A stretch of 64,000 bases of DNA, taken from assembly GCA_019635955.1 (NCBI GenBank), contig JAHBYL010000001.1, positions 80,091-144,090 of the forward strand. The letters run 5' to 3'. Both the position numbers and the translations under genes were made by a program. Positions 8,522 to 18,456 of the stretch are shown here, piece by piece (position 1 is the first letter of the stretch; every line of letters begins with the position of its first letter). This stretch comes from Parvibaculum sp. (GTDB lineage Bacteria; Pseudomonadota; Alphaproteobacteria; Parvibaculales; Parvibaculaceae). The notes under the pieces are model-generated. The model ran no database searches. It was given only the letters and a program-made list of their open reading frames with translations, and was not told the DNA's origin.

Positions 8522-9913
8522 CTAACCGAAGCTTATGCCCTCCCCGGCAAGCTCGTCGGCGGTATCGAGTATGGCGTCATGCAAAACGTCCGCCACGAAG
8601 TCAATCTCGGAACGCTCCAGCGTCAGCGGCGGCGAGAGTACATTGAGGTGGGCAAGCGGCCGCACCAGAAGTCCCCGCTTCTGGCAATGCCGCCAGATGC
8701 GCTTGCCGATGCGGATATCGTCTCCGAAAAGCTCCTTCCGCTCCTTGTCCGCCACATATTCGATGCACATCATGAAGCGGCGGCCGCGCACATCGCCGAC
8801 AAGCGGCAGGTCGGCGAGCGGCGCCAGCCGCTCCTCGAAATAGGGGCCGATCTCGCGCACGCGTTCGCAGATCCGCTCGCGTTCGATGATCTCGATATTC
8901 TTGAGCGCCGCCACGCAGGCCACCGCATGGCCCGTATAGGTGAAGCCGGTATTGAAATAGGTGCCCGGGCGGCTCAGCACTTCATAGATTTCATCGGACA
9001 TGATGACCGCGCCGGCCGGGATGTAGCCCGAGGTGAGCCCCTTGGCGCAGGTGATGATATCCGGGACGATGCCGAACTCCGCTTCCGAGGAGAACATGTG
9101 CCCGAGGCGGCCGAATGCCGTTACCACTTCATCCGAGACGTAGAGAAGCCCGTATTTCCGGCAAAGCGCATGCATCCGCTTCAGATAGCCTTCGGGCGTG
9201 ACGATGACGCCCCCCGAGCCCTGGATCGGTTCCGCGATGAAGCAGGCAACGTTCTCAGGCCCGAGTTCGAGAATCTTCGCCTCGAACTCCCCGGCGAGAA
9301 TGTCGAGAAATTCAGCCGCGCTCGTGCCTTCCGGGCGGCGATAAAGACCGGGCGCGGCCAGATGGTGGATGAAGCGCGTTTCCGGCATCCAGTCCGTCGA
9401 ATAGCCGCGGTCGCTCAGCGAGGCGGTAAGATAAGTGCTGCCGTGATAGGCCTTGTCGCGCGTGATGATGTGCTGGCGCGTAGGCTCGCCCTTGCGGATG
9501 AAATAGTGATGGATGAGGCGGATGGCGGAATCCGCCGCCGTGGAGCCGCCCGTCGTGAACAGCACGCGATTGAGCGAACCCGGCGCGCGGCGCGCCAGCT
9601 CCTCGGCAAGCGTCGCCATCGGCGCGGAGGTCAGGTCGTCGAAGGGCGAGTAATAGTCAAGCCGGCGTATCTGCTCCGAAATCGCATCGGCCATCTCATC
9701 GCGGCCATGGCCGATATTGACGCACCACATGCCGCCGAGGCCGTCGAGGAACTTGCGTCCATCCTCGCCATAGACATAGTTACCCTTCGCGGAGGCGATG
9801 ACGGTGCGCTCCGCGGTCTCCATCACAGCGAGATCCGTGAAAGGATGGACATTGTAGCGCCGGTCGGCGGCTTCGACGCTTGCGTGATTGATCTTGCGCT
9901 CGGCGAGGCTCAA
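8522..9913 (-). CDS. Class III (omega) PLP-dependent aminotransferase
   Basis: This is a fold-type I, class III aminotransferase that moves an amino group between an amine or omega-amino acid and a keto acid. Visible elements are the phosphate-binding TTGGSTAADSA, the Asp of LLYVSDEVVTAFGRLG (Asp261), and the PLP lysine Lys291 in ITCAKGLTSGYIP. Its 463 residues are normal for the family. I chose the TTG at 9913, since GGGAG lies six bases upstream and the family N-terminus begins there; an ATG at 9976 would add 21 poorly conserved residues with no ribosome site. It probably heads the minus-strand group with DUF1302 and DUF1329 and is divergent from the LuxR-type regulator gene. Amine removal during breakdown of a nitrogen-containing substrate fits the neighbouring amidase. 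Confidence 0.88.
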   Translation of the reverse strand: MSLAERKINHASVEAADRRYNVHPFTDLAVMETAERTVIASAKGNYVYGEDGRKFLDGLGGMWCVNIGHGRDEMADAISEQIRRLDYYSPFDDLTSAPMATLAEELARRAPGSLNRVLFTTGGSTAADSAIRLIHHYFIRKGEPTRQHIITRDKAYHGSTYLTASLSDRGYSTDWMPETRFIHHLAAPGLYRRPEGTSAAEFLDILAGEFEAKILELGPENVACFIAEPIQGSGGVIVTPEGYLKRMHALCRKYGLLYVSDEVVTAFGRLGHMFSSEAEFGIVPDIITCAKGLTSGYIPAGAVIMSDEIYEVLSRPGTYFNTGFTYTGHAVACVAALKNIEIIERERICERVREIGPYFEERLAPLADLPLVGDVRGRRFMMCIEYVADKERKELFGDDIRIGKRIWRHCQKRGLLVRPLAHLNVLSPPLTLERSEIDFVADVLHDAILDTADELAGEGISFG

Positions 9914-10095
9914 GACATTCTCCCTGCTTCGACGGTCTTTCGATGCTCCATGATTACGCCATCCTCCGTGCGCCATCTGTGGCCTTGGTAGGCTATAGGG
10001 CGCGCATCCACAGGCTGGGCATGCTGGCGAAGCGTGCTACACTTTTGCGAAGGCAGGCCGAATGACGGCGCCAGGAGGACGCCGGAGCGAGTGGA

Positions 10096-10929
10096 ATGAC
10101 CGAGAAAAACAGTAAAGCGGGTTCGTTGCCGCTCGACAGCGTTGCGTCATGGAGCCGGAACCTCGCGGCGTGCCTCGCCGCAAGCGGCATGGAGGAATGT
10201 GCCGCACGGCTTGCCGATGGCCTGACAGCCCTCGTCCCCGATACGCGCATCTATACGGGCCTCTATCGCCGCGCCGCGCCACCCGTGGTCATCGACTTCG
10301 ACGGCCACGATGAATGGAACCACGGCTATAGCGACGGCAAGTATCTCCTCGATCCGACCTATGATCGTTTCCTTTCAGGCAAGCAAAGCGTCTGCCTGTC
10401 GCCAAAGGAAATCTTCCCGCCGGACTTCCGCAAGAGCGACTACTACATTTCCTACTATCGCCCTTATGGCATGGTGGATGAGATCTGCTACCTGCTGCAC
10501 GTCGAGCCGGATGCGGCGATCTATGTCTCGCTGATGCGGCTCGCGCCCGCTTCCGCCTTCACTCCGGCGGAGTTACGCCGGCTCGATGCGGTGCTCGATG
10601 CGGTGGAGACGGCGGCGCGGTATCTCCGCGCGCAAATGCCGGACCGGGGCGCGAGCGACGACAATTCGCTCCGGCTTCACCGCGTTCTCTCCGCCGCCTA
10701 TGAGCGCTTCGGCGGCGAGAGCCTCAGCGAGCGCGAGAAAGAAGTGACGAACCTTTTGCTCAAGGGCTTGCCGCCCAAGGCCGTCGGCCGCATGCTCGGT
10801 ATCGCACCGGGCACGGTCCGCAACCATATCAAACGCATCTATGTGAAGCTCGAAGTCCGCTCGCAGGCTGAGCTCCTTGCGCTCTTTTTCGAAACGCTGA
10901 ACGACGCCGCCGCCGACAGCGCCGCCTGA
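10096..10929 (+). CDS. LuxR-family transcriptional regulator
   Basis: This is a 277-residue regulator. Residues about 209-267 form a GerE/LuxR helix-turn-helix with LSEREKEV and TVRNHIKRIYVKL. The N-terminal 180 residues form a sensory region that I cannot assign to the acyl-homoserine-lactone domain: the usual W/Y/D/W pattern is not evident. It probably senses a small ligand. It is divergent from the aminotransferase gene and lies directly upstream of the Rieske oxygenase gene, so it is a candidate activator of one or both. Confidence 0.85.
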   Translation: MTEKNSKAGSLPLDSVASWSRNLAACLAASGMEECAARLADGLTALVPDTRIYTGLYRRAAPPVVIDFDGHDEWNHGYSDGKYLLDPTYDRFLSGKQSVCLSPKEIFPPDFRKSDYYISYYRPYGMVDEICYLLHVEPDAAIYVSLMRLAPASAFTPAELRRLDAVLDAVETAARYLRAQMPDRGASDDNSLRLHRVLSAAYERFGGESLSEREKEVTNLLLKGLPPKAVGRMLGIAPGTVRNHIKRIYVKLEVRSQAELLALFFETLNDAAADSAA

Positions 10930-10935
10930 CCCCCC

Positions 10936-10949
10936 GTCCCAAACGGGAC
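10936..10949. promoter_or_regulatory. Short dyad between the LuxR-type regulator and the Rieske gene
   Basis: GTCCC-AAAC-GGGAC is a perfect 5-base dyad located about 65 bases before the Rieske start. Its position fits a regulator-binding site, possibly for the LuxR-type protein encoded just upstream. Binding is inference. Confidence 0.35.
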
Positions 10950-11011
10950 ATATGGCCTCCCGCCCTCGCCCGATAGCCTTGACCGGAGAAATCCGACCGA
11001 GGGAGGCACCC

Positions 11012-12061
11012 ATGTCCGAACTGCCAAGGATCGTTTCCGCACCGAGCCCGGAAACGCTGCCCGCCGAATGGTATTGGAGCGACGAGGCCTGGCAGATCGA
11101 GCGCCGCGAAATCTGGGCGAAGCACTGGGTTCTGATCGGCCGCGCCGCGCAATTCGATGCGCCGGGCGACTATGTCTCCACAGAGCTTGCCGGCTATCCA
11201 ATCTTCGCGATCAAGGGCAAGGATGGGACGGTCCGCGCCTTTCACAATGTCTGCCGCCACCGCGCTTCACCGCTGGTGCAGGAATGCGCGGGCCATGTGG
11301 ACCGCATCTCCTGCCCCTACCACCGCTGGCTCTACGATTTCGAAGGCCGTCTCAAGGGCGCGCCGAGCATGGAGATCGACAAGGACGAATACGGCCTCTT
11401 CCCAATTCATTGCGCTGTCTGGCGTGGCCTCGTCTTCGTCTCGATCGATCCGGTAGCACCGATCGAACAATGGCTCGAGGACATCGCGAAGGCGGCCTTG
11501 CGCTACCCGATCGAGGAACTGCATCTCGCGCGCGAATTCACCATCGAGGCGGGAGTGAACTGGAAGACCTATAGCGACAACTACGCCGAGGCCTGGCACA
11601 TCCCTACCATTCATCCGGGGCTCAACGCCTCCATCGACATGGCGAGCTACAGGATCGACACGGTCGGCGACACGTTGCAGAGCCATACCGCCGATGCGCG
11701 CGACGGCGGCAAGACGGACGGCTTCTGGGTCTGGCGGCTCCCCGGCCTCTTCTTCAACATGTACAACTGGGGCATGAACGTGGCCCAGCTCGAGCCCACG
11801 GGCCCGCGCAGCATGCGCCTCACGTATCGCTACTTCGTGAAGGACCTCGACCCCGCGAAGCAGGACGAACGCGACGCGCTGATCGACTGGGCCTATATGG
11901 TCGCCAAGGAAGATATCGATATCTGCAACGCGGTGCAGAAGAACCTCGAAGCCGGCATCTACGACCGCGGCCGCCTCTCCGGCGTCCATGAGAACGGCGT
12001 CATACAGTTCCAGAGCCTTGTGCTTGAGGCACACCGCCGAAACGGCCCGGCAAGCCGGTAG
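11012..12061 (+). CDS. Rieske non-heme iron oxygenase, alpha-subunit type
   Basis: This is a 349-residue ring-hydroxylating-type oxygenase. The Rieske [2Fe-2S] ligands are Cys81 and His83 in CRHRASP, and Cys101 and His104 in CPYHRWLYDF. The mononuclear iron site shows NWKTYSDNYAEAWHIPTIH with His196 and His201, and probably Asp301 as the third ligand. The start at 11012 has GGGAGG six bases upstream; the frame is open to 10952 but without family similarity. No reductase or ferredoxin gene is adjacent, so electrons must come from elsewhere. Such lone alpha subunits hydroxylate aromatics, or demethylate or oxidise quaternary amines; the subtype cannot be fixed from sequence alone. Confidence 0.92.
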   Translation: MSELPRIVSAPSPETLPAEWYWSDEAWQIERREIWAKHWVLIGRAAQFDAPGDYVSTELAGYPIFAIKGKDGTVRAFHNVCRHRASPLVQECAGHVDRISCPYHRWLYDFEGRLKGAPSMEIDKDEYGLFPIHCAVWRGLVFVSIDPVAPIEQWLEDIAKAALRYPIEELHLAREFTIEAGVNWKTYSDNYAEAWHIPTIHPGLNASIDMASYRIDTVGDTLQSHTADARDGGKTDGFWVWRLPGLFFNMYNWGMNVAQLEPTGPRSMRLTYRYFVKDLDPAKQDERDALIDWAYMVAKEDIDICNAVQKNLEAGIYDRGRLSGVHENGVIQFQSLVLEAHRRNGPASR

Positions 12062-12116
12062 TCATCCGGCCGAACGCTCGAACACTATCGCCGGGCCGCA
12101 CGGCAAAAACTTGCGC

Positions 12117-12144
12117 TTGCCAAACCGCGCACTTTTTATATAAT
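12117..12144 (+). promoter_or_regulatory. Promoter of the tetR gene, predicted leaderless
   Basis: TTGCCA, a 16-base spacer and a perfect TATAAT lie so close to the ATG at 12152 that transcription should start at or one base before the start codon. No ribosome site lies between. GGCAA at 12102 and TTGCC at 12117 form a small dyad over the -35 box, a possible operator. Confidence 0.65.
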
Positions 12145-12151
12145 CACCGTT

Positions 12152-12784
12152 ATGCCAAAACTAATCGACCATGATGCCCGCCGGAAAGACTTCGCTCGCG
12201 CCGCGGTTGCGGTGATCGGCGAACAGGGGATCGACAATACGCGGCTTGTCGATGTCGCCCGCGAAGCCGGGGCGACGACCGGCGCGCTCACGCATTACTT
12301 CAATGACAAGGATGCGGTGCTGCTCGCTGCGCTCGATCATCTGGCGCAAGGCATTCTCCACAGGCTCAAAACCAGCGTCGAGGCCGACGATCTCGTTGCC
12401 CTTGCGGCGGAGATTCTGCCTGTGAATGAAGAGAGCCGGTGCGAATGGCGCGTCTGGATGAGTTTCTTCGGCCGCGCAGTGGGCGACCCCGCCCTCGCCC
12501 GCATCAACAAGGCCTATTACGACGAGTTCCGCGACGGGCTGGCTGCGATCATCCGCCAGCAGCAACGCGAGGGAAAGCTCTCGCGCGACGTCGACCCTGC
12601 CGTCACGGGCGATGCGATCATCTCGATCCTGGACGGTTTCTCGATCCGCGCCACGCTCGAACCCGAAGAGTGGCCCGCTGCGCGTCAGCGGTCGCAACTC
12701 GAAGCCATGCTGCGGCCGCTATTGCCCGCGCCGCTGCCCGCGCAACGCAAAGCCAAGAGAGGAAAGAAAGATGCCGAAGCTTGA
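12152..12784 (+). CDS. TetR-family transcriptional regulator
   Basis: This is a 210-residue regulator. The N-terminal helix-turn-helix reads TRLVDVAREAGATTGALTHY followed by F-N-D-K-D, the TetR signature. The C-terminal region contains CEWRVWMSFFGRAV and resembles BetI-like members. It ends in a basic tail. Its gene overlaps the next one by 14 bases, so the two are translationally linked. The promoter implies a leaderless message. A repressor of its own operon with the PhyH-type gene is the simplest reading. Confidence 0.9.
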   Translation: MPKLIDHDARRKDFARAAVAVIGEQGIDNTRLVDVAREAGATTGALTHYFNDKDAVLLAALDHLAQGILHRLKTSVEADDLVALAAEILPVNEESRCEWRVWMSFFGRAVGDPALARINKAYYDEFRDGLAAIIRQQQREGKLSRDVDPAVTGDAIISILDGFSIRATLEPEEWPAARQRSQLEAMLRPLLPAPLPAQRKAKRGKKDAEA

Positions 12785-13679
12785 AATGCTGCCCGCGAGC
12801 GCAAGCGCGGATGAGATCGTCTCTGTGCTGAAACGCGATGGAGCGTTGATCGTGACCGGCGTTCTTTCTCCGGAAGAACTTGACCGGGTCAAGGCCGAGA
12901 CCATGCCCTATATCGAGGCGACGGAATTCGGCCGCGACGATTTCACCGGCAATCTCACGACGCGCACAGGCGCGCTTGTCGCCCGCTCGCCCGCCTGCCG
13001 CGACATGGTGATGAACAAGACGGTGGTGGAAGCCGCAAATATCTTCCTCAAGCCCTTTTGCGAGCGCATCCAGCTTCACCTGACGCAGGTCATTCGCATC
13101 ACGCCGGGCCAGCGGAAGCAGCAGATTCATCGCGACCGCTGGGCTTGGGGCACCTATCTCAAGGGGCTCGAGCCGCAGTTCAACACGATCTGGGCGATTT
13201 CGGATTTCACGAAGGAAAACGGCGCGACGCAGGTCTGCCCCGGCAGCCTCGACTGGCCGGACGATTATCAGCCGACGGATGATCAGATCGGATATGCAGA
13301 AATGCCGGCGGGCTCCGTGCTGATCTATTCGGGCGGCGTGTTTCACGGCGGCGGTGCCAATCAGTCGAATGGCGACCGCATCGGCATCAATATCACCTAT
13401 ACGCTGGGCTGGCTCCGGCAGGAGGAGAACCAGTATCTCTCCTGCCCGCCTGAAATCGCAAAGACGCTCGATCCCGAGCTGCAGGCACTGATCGGCTATG
13501 CGATGGGAAGCTATGCGCTCGGCTATTACACGCCACCGCTCGGACCGGGCCAGGGCCCCGAAGTCGTGCCGCCGGAATTCGCACTCGGCAAACTCGATCC
13601 CGCCGCAGCGCAATTCGGTTCGGAGGAACTCCGCCAGCAGGTTTCGGCGCAGATCAGGGGCGAGAAGCAGACGGCTTAA
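12771..13679 (+). CDS. Phytanoyl-CoA dioxygenase (PhyH) family protein
   Basis: This is a 302-residue Fe(II)/2-oxoglutarate oxygenase of the PhyH family. The iron ligands are visible as His120 and Asp122 in [11 protein letters not shown] and His192 in [12 protein letters not shown]; Arg203 probably binds 2-oxoglutarate. The start at 12771 follows GAGGAAAG and overlaps the end of the tetR gene; the frame stays open upstream only because of that gene. PhyH proteins hydroxylate lipids, fatty acyl groups and small metabolites, so the substrate is open. With the Rieske enzyme it gives this cluster two oxygenases of different type. Confidence 0.9.
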   Translation: MPKLEMLPASASADEIVSVLKRDGALIVTGVLSPEELDRVKAETMPYIEATEFGRDDFTGNLTTRTGALVARSPACRDMVMNKTVVEAANIFLKPFCERIQLHLTQVIRITPGQRKQQIHRDRWAWGTYLKGLEPQFNTIWAISDFTKENGATQVCPGSLDWPDDYQPTDDQIGYAEMPAGSVLIYSGGVFHGGGANQSNGDRIGINITYTLGWLRQEENQYLSCPPEIAKTLDPELQALIGYAMGSYALGYYTPPLGPGQGPEVVPPEFALGKLDPAAAQFGSEELRQQVSAQIRGEKQTA

Positions 13680-14509
13680 GCGGCCTTCGCCAGCGCGTCG
13701 AACTTCTTGAGCCGCGCGAGCAGCGGCTCAAGCTCGGCGAGCTTTACCATGTTCGGCCCATCGGACGGCGCATTGTCCGGGTCCTGATGCGCTTCCATGA
13801 AGACGGCGCCGACGCCGATTGCGACGGCGGCTGTTGCGATCACGGGCACCATGCGGCGGTCGCCGCCCGATGCCGTGCCCTGCCCGCCCGGCTGCTGCAC
13901 GGAATGCGTCGCGTCGATCACCACCGGGCAGAGGCATTCATCCTTCATGATCGGCAGCGCGCGCATGTCGTTCACAAGCGTGTTGTAGCCGAAGGAGACG
14001 CCGCGCTCCGTCGCCAGCACATTCGGGTTGCCGGCATCGACGATCTTGTTGACGACGTTCTTCATGTCCCAGGGCGCGAGGAACTGGCCCTTCTTCACGT
14101 TCACCACCTTGCCGGTCTGCGCCGCTGCTTCGAGAAGGTCCGTCTGGCGGCAAAGGAACGCGGGGATCTGCAGAATGTCGACGACGCTCGCCACCTCTGC
14201 GCATTGCTCGCGCTCATGCACGTCGGTCAGCACAGGTACGCCGAGTTCCTTCTTCAAATCCTCGAAGATCGGCAGCGCGAGTTCGAGACCGAGACCGCGC
14301 TTCGCGTTGCGGCTCGTGCGGTTCGCCTTGTCGAAGGACGTCTTGTAGATAAAGGGGATGCCGAGCCGGTCCGTGATTTCCTTGATCGCGCCCGCCATGT
14401 CGAAGGCATGCTGGCGCGTTTCGAGCTGACACGGCCCCGCGATCAGCGCGAAGGGCTTGTCGTTCGCGATCTCGAAATTGCCGACCTTGACTGACTTGTT
14501 CGCGGGCAT
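13676..14509 (-). CDS. kdsA: 3-deoxy-8-phosphooctulonate synthase
   Basis: KdsA condenses phosphoenolpyruvate with arabinose 5-phosphate to KDO 8-phosphate for the lipopolysaccharide core. The protein has 277 residues with LIAGPCQLE at the N-terminus, [11 protein letters not shown], and the late [10 protein letters not shown] motif. Cys27 in GPCQLE is the position used for metal binding in the metal-dependent KdsA class, so this enzyme probably needs a divalent metal. Its stop overlaps that of the PhyH gene by four bases, in convergent orientation. It follows pyrG closely on the minus strand, a common alphaproteobacterial order. Confidence 0.96.
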   Translation of the reverse strand: MPANKSVKVGNFEIANDKPFALIAGPCQLETRQHAFDMAGAIKEITDRLGIPFIYKTSFDKANRTSRNAKRGLGLELALPIFEDLKKELGVPVLTDVHEREQCAEVASVVDILQIPAFLCRQTDLLEAAAQTGKVVNVKKGQFLAPWDMKNVVNKIVDAGNPNVLATERGVSFGYNTLVNDMRALPIMKDECLCPVVIDATHSVQQPGGQGTASGGDRRMVPVIATAAVAIGVGAVFMEAHQDPDNAPSDGPNMVKLAELEPLLARLKKFDALAKAA

Positions 14510-14527
14510 CTCGGTTACTCCTGCGGC

Positions 14528-16162
<1,635 letters not shown>

Positions 16163-16272
16163 CTAGATTACACCAAGCAAAACGATTCGGAGGCCCAAAA
16201 CCGGCTCCCGATACAAAATCTTCCCTCCGGCCCGGATCGCGACCCGGACCGGCCGTTTGTGACGTTTGTCGC

Positions 16273-16680
16273 CTATTCCGCGCGGGGAACCGTGGGTTCG
16301 GCCGGTTCCGCGGGTGCCGGGACCACCGGCTCCACATCCGCCGCCGGCGGCACGGAAGGTTCCTCGAAGCCGCCCAGCGGTGCCGGGACGTCAGGCAGAG
16401 TGCTTTCGCCCTGTCCGGCCGGCGGCACCACGCGGTCGAGCACGCTATCGCCCGAGCCGCCCCGCGTCGCGAGAATGCCGAGCACCAGGCTCGTCGTGAT
16501 GAACAGAACCGCAAGAATGGCCGTCGTCCGTGTCAGCACATTCGCCGTGCCGCGCCCGGTCATGAAGCCGTCGCCGCCGCCGCCAATGCCAAGCGCGCCG
16601 CCCTCGGAGCGCTGGAGCAGGATCGTCGCGACAAGCGCCACCGCGAGCATCAGGTGAATGATCAGAATGATGGTCGTCAT
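16273..16680 (-). CDS. secG: Preprotein translocase subunit SecG
   Basis: SecG is the small inner-membrane partner of SecY and SecE in the Sec translocon. The first 75 residues show two membrane segments flanking LLQRSEGGALGIGGG, the family signature. The remaining 60 residues form a Pro/Ala/Val/Glu-rich, probably disordered tail. The total of 135 residues is longer than in enteric bacteria but usual for alphaproteobacteria. It sits just upstream of pyrG and kdsA. Confidence 0.95.
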   Translation of the reverse strand: MTTIILIIHLMLAVALVATILLQRSEGGALGIGGGGDGFMTGRGTANVLTRTTAILAVLFITTSLVLGILATRGGSGDSVLDRVVPPAGQGESTLPDVPAPLGGFEEPSVPPAADVEPVVPAPAEPAEPTVPRAE

Positions 16681-16877
16681 GGCACCTCGGCCAGCCGGAA
16701 CGGCTGATGGAAACGGAAAAGGCCATGGGCCCGTTCCTTGCGGCGCGGCCCGGCCAGTCGCGGCGGGTTGTAGCGCATGAAGCGCCCGGTTTCCAGCCCT
16801 CTGACCGGGTTTCGGCTCACGCGGCTGGAGATGAACGAGAAATATTACGGAAATTATGTCGGGAGCGCAGGGCGGCC

Positions 16878-17099
16878 TTAAATAGCGACGGAATTGGCTG
16901 CCGTCGCCGGATGATCGAGCTGGCCTTCGCGAACCATGCGCTCATGGCCGTCCGCCAGGCTCTTGATGCGGTACTGAAAGCCCGCTCCCTCGGAGGGAAG
17001 CTGCCGGAGAACCTGATACTGACCGCGAGCGGCCGGCGGGTAGGAGCCGCCCGCCGTGAACTCGACCGTTTCGCCGATCTGGAATTTGTGCGCCTGCAT
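16878..17099 (-). CDS. Small conserved protein of unknown function
   Basis: This 73-residue protein begins MQAHKFQIGETVEF and contains YQVLRQLP and QYRIKS, followed by ERMVREGQL. The pattern looks like a small beta-barrel (SH3-like) domain, as in many short alphaproteobacterial proteins. I do not recognise a named family. It starts four bases past the stop of the preceding minus-strand gene at 17104, which suggests translational coupling. Function is unknown. Confidence 0.72.
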   Translation of the reverse strand: MQAHKFQIGETVEFTAGGSYPPAARGQYQVLRQLPSEGAGFQYRIKSLADGHERMVREGQLDHPATAANSVAI

Positions 17100-17103
17100 G
17101 GTC

Positions 17104-17340
17104 CTACTTCTTCTTGGCCTTCACGCGCTCAAGCGATTTGACGCGACCGCGCGGCCTACCGGATTTTTCCGCGATGTCGCGGTCCTGAGCTTCGATGACC
17201 GCCTTGGCACCCGCCGTATCGGCGAGGCCGTCGATCTCCGTCAGGGGAACCTTGCGGTTCGAACTTAGCGTCCCGTCCTCGTAAACCACGTTGAAAATGA
17301 CGAAGTCGTTTTCCGTCAGTTTCTTGTTGTTGCGTGCCAT
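17104..17340 (-). CDS. Small basic conserved protein of unknown function
   Basis: This 78-residue protein has a compact start, NDFVIFNVVYEDGTLSSNRK, and a highly basic Lys/Arg-rich tail ending in KAKKK. It could bind nucleic acid, but no known motif is present. It lies between cspA and another small gene on the minus strand. The cspA terminator just upstream suggests it has its own promoter or depends on read-through. Confidence 0.7.
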   Translation of the reverse strand: MARNNKKLTENDFVIFNVVYEDGTLSSNRKVPLTEIDGLADTAGAKAVIEAQDRDIAEKSGRPRGRVKSLERVKAKKK

Positions 17341-17360
17341 GGAGCGCTCCGGAAACGGAA

Positions 17361-17382
17361 AAGGGGCGCCGAAGCGCCCCTT
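17361..17382 (-). terminator. Intrinsic terminator after cspA
   Basis: On the minus strand, AAGGGGCGC and GCGCCCCTT form a 9-base stem closed by a TTCG loop, followed by TTCCGTTTCC. It lies 12 bases after the cspA stop. Confidence 0.85.
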
Positions 17383-17393
17383 CGATTTGCGGT

Positions 17394-17603
17394 TCAGGCG
17401 TTGCGAAGATTCGCAGCCGAGACCTTGCCGCTGCGCTGGTCGGTCTCGAGGTCATAGGCGATCGCCTGACCTTCATCGAGACCACGCATGCCGGCGCGCT
17501 CAACAGCGGAGACATGGACAAAAACGTCCTTGCCGCCGTCCTGGGGCTGGATGAAGCCGTAGCCCTTCTGGGAGTTGAACCACTTAACGGTGCCGTTTGC
17601 CAT
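17394..17603 (-). CDS. cspA: Cold-shock family RNA-binding protein
   Basis: This is a 69-residue cold-shock-domain protein. It has MANGTVKWFNSQKGYGFI (RNP1) and DVFVHVSAVE (RNP2), which bind single-stranded nucleic acid and act as RNA chaperones. I chose the ATG at 17603: AAGGA lies nine bases before it, while the ATG at 17612 is directly next to that site. The promoter at 17747-17775 predicts a leader of about 135 bases, as in temperature-sensing cold-shock messages. The gene symbol is generic; alphaproteobacteria carry several paralogues. Confidence 0.95.
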   Translation of the reverse strand: MANGTVKWFNSQKGYGFIQPQDGGKDVFVHVSAVERAGMRGLDEGQAIAYDLETDQRSGKVSAANLRNA

Positions 17604-17746
17604 GTGAGGCATTCCTTATCAACGTGATATATCGCCACCGGCGCACTGTGCGACCGGCGGATCAAACTTCGAGGGATCGGGATAGACAGGTCCGGCGCTC
17701 GATCGCGAGCGTGGAGAGCAGCCGAACCAAAGAATTCGATAGGCAA

Positions 17747-17775
17747 GATATAAGCGGTTTGGGGGCGCATTACAA
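17747..17775 (-). promoter_or_regulatory. Predicted cspA promoter with a long leader
   Basis: On the minus strand, TTGTAA, a 17-base spacer and TATATC match a housekeeping promoter. Transcription would begin near 17740 and leave about 135 untranslated bases before the cspA start. The leader contains the palindrome CGCACTGTGCG near 17643. Confidence 0.55.
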
Positions 17776-17839
17776 GGACGCAGGAAAAAATCCCGGTATC
17801 CAGCCGTTTTCAACCTCCTCCCGCCATTGAAAGCCGGGA

Positions 17840-18379
17840 TCAGTTTCCCGAGGCGGGGCACCCTGCGCCGATGTCGATCCACTCCCCTGCGCCGATCTCG
17901 AGGATCCGGAAATCCCGTTCGTCGTGTATGCCGACGACCTCCACGATGCTCATGAGCGCCATGATGATCCAGTTGGCGGAGCGCTCATTATAAAGCGGCA
18001 GGTCCAGCGCCTCGCACTGAATGACATAGCCGGTCGCGGCCTGCACTTTGATCGGGAAGCGCCCGCCACATGGATAGCCGATCAGCGGCTCGCTCGCGGC
18101 GAAGAAGGACTGAAACGCCTCCTCCTTGAGGAGATCGAGGTAGTTCTTCCGGGTCGGATCGAAGCCCATGATTTCCGTGAGCTTCGACCCCGCATATCGA
18201 AACTGCGCCGATTGCAGCGATTCGTACTCGACCATCACCATCATCGGCGTCAGATCGCGAATTGAAAGCGGATCGAAATGACGCCGATCCGGCACAACGG
18301 CCCCCTCGCGCGGGAGGCCGTTCCAGTAGTTAAAAAATCTGAGACTTTCGTCGGTCTGAAATTGGGGCCACGCGTCCAT
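17840..18379 (-). CDS. PAS domain protein (PAS_5 / DUF1457 type)
   Basis: This 179-residue protein matches the stand-alone PAS_5 family found almost only in alphaproteobacteria. Conserved parts include FFNYWNGLPREGAVVPDRRHFDP near the N-terminus (residues 15-37), the FRYAGSKLTEIMGFDPTRKN core, and a strand with LDLPLYNERSANWIIMALMS. It has no output domain, so a signalling or sensing role is inferred from the fold alone. It lies between cspA and tpiA on the minus strand. Confidence 0.85.
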   Translation of the reverse strand: MDAWPQFQTDESLRFFNYWNGLPREGAVVPDRRHFDPLSIRDLTPMMVMVEYESLQSAQFRYAGSKLTEIMGFDPTRKNYLDLLKEEAFQSFFAASEPLIGYPCGGRFPIKVQAATGYVIQCEALDLPLYNERSANWIIMALMSIVEVVGIHDERDFRILEIGAGEWIDIGAGCPASGN

Positions 18380-18456
18380 TGAAATCCGTCACAACACTGC
18401 CCCCGCAAAGCGATTGATACAGCGATGGACCGGCAATTCAACCCGGCTTTACCCGA

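Noticed and set aside
12061..12090. GAAC-N4-GAAC near the tetR promoter as a LexA box
   Set aside because: The spacer is four bases; the alphaproteobacterial LexA box needs seven.
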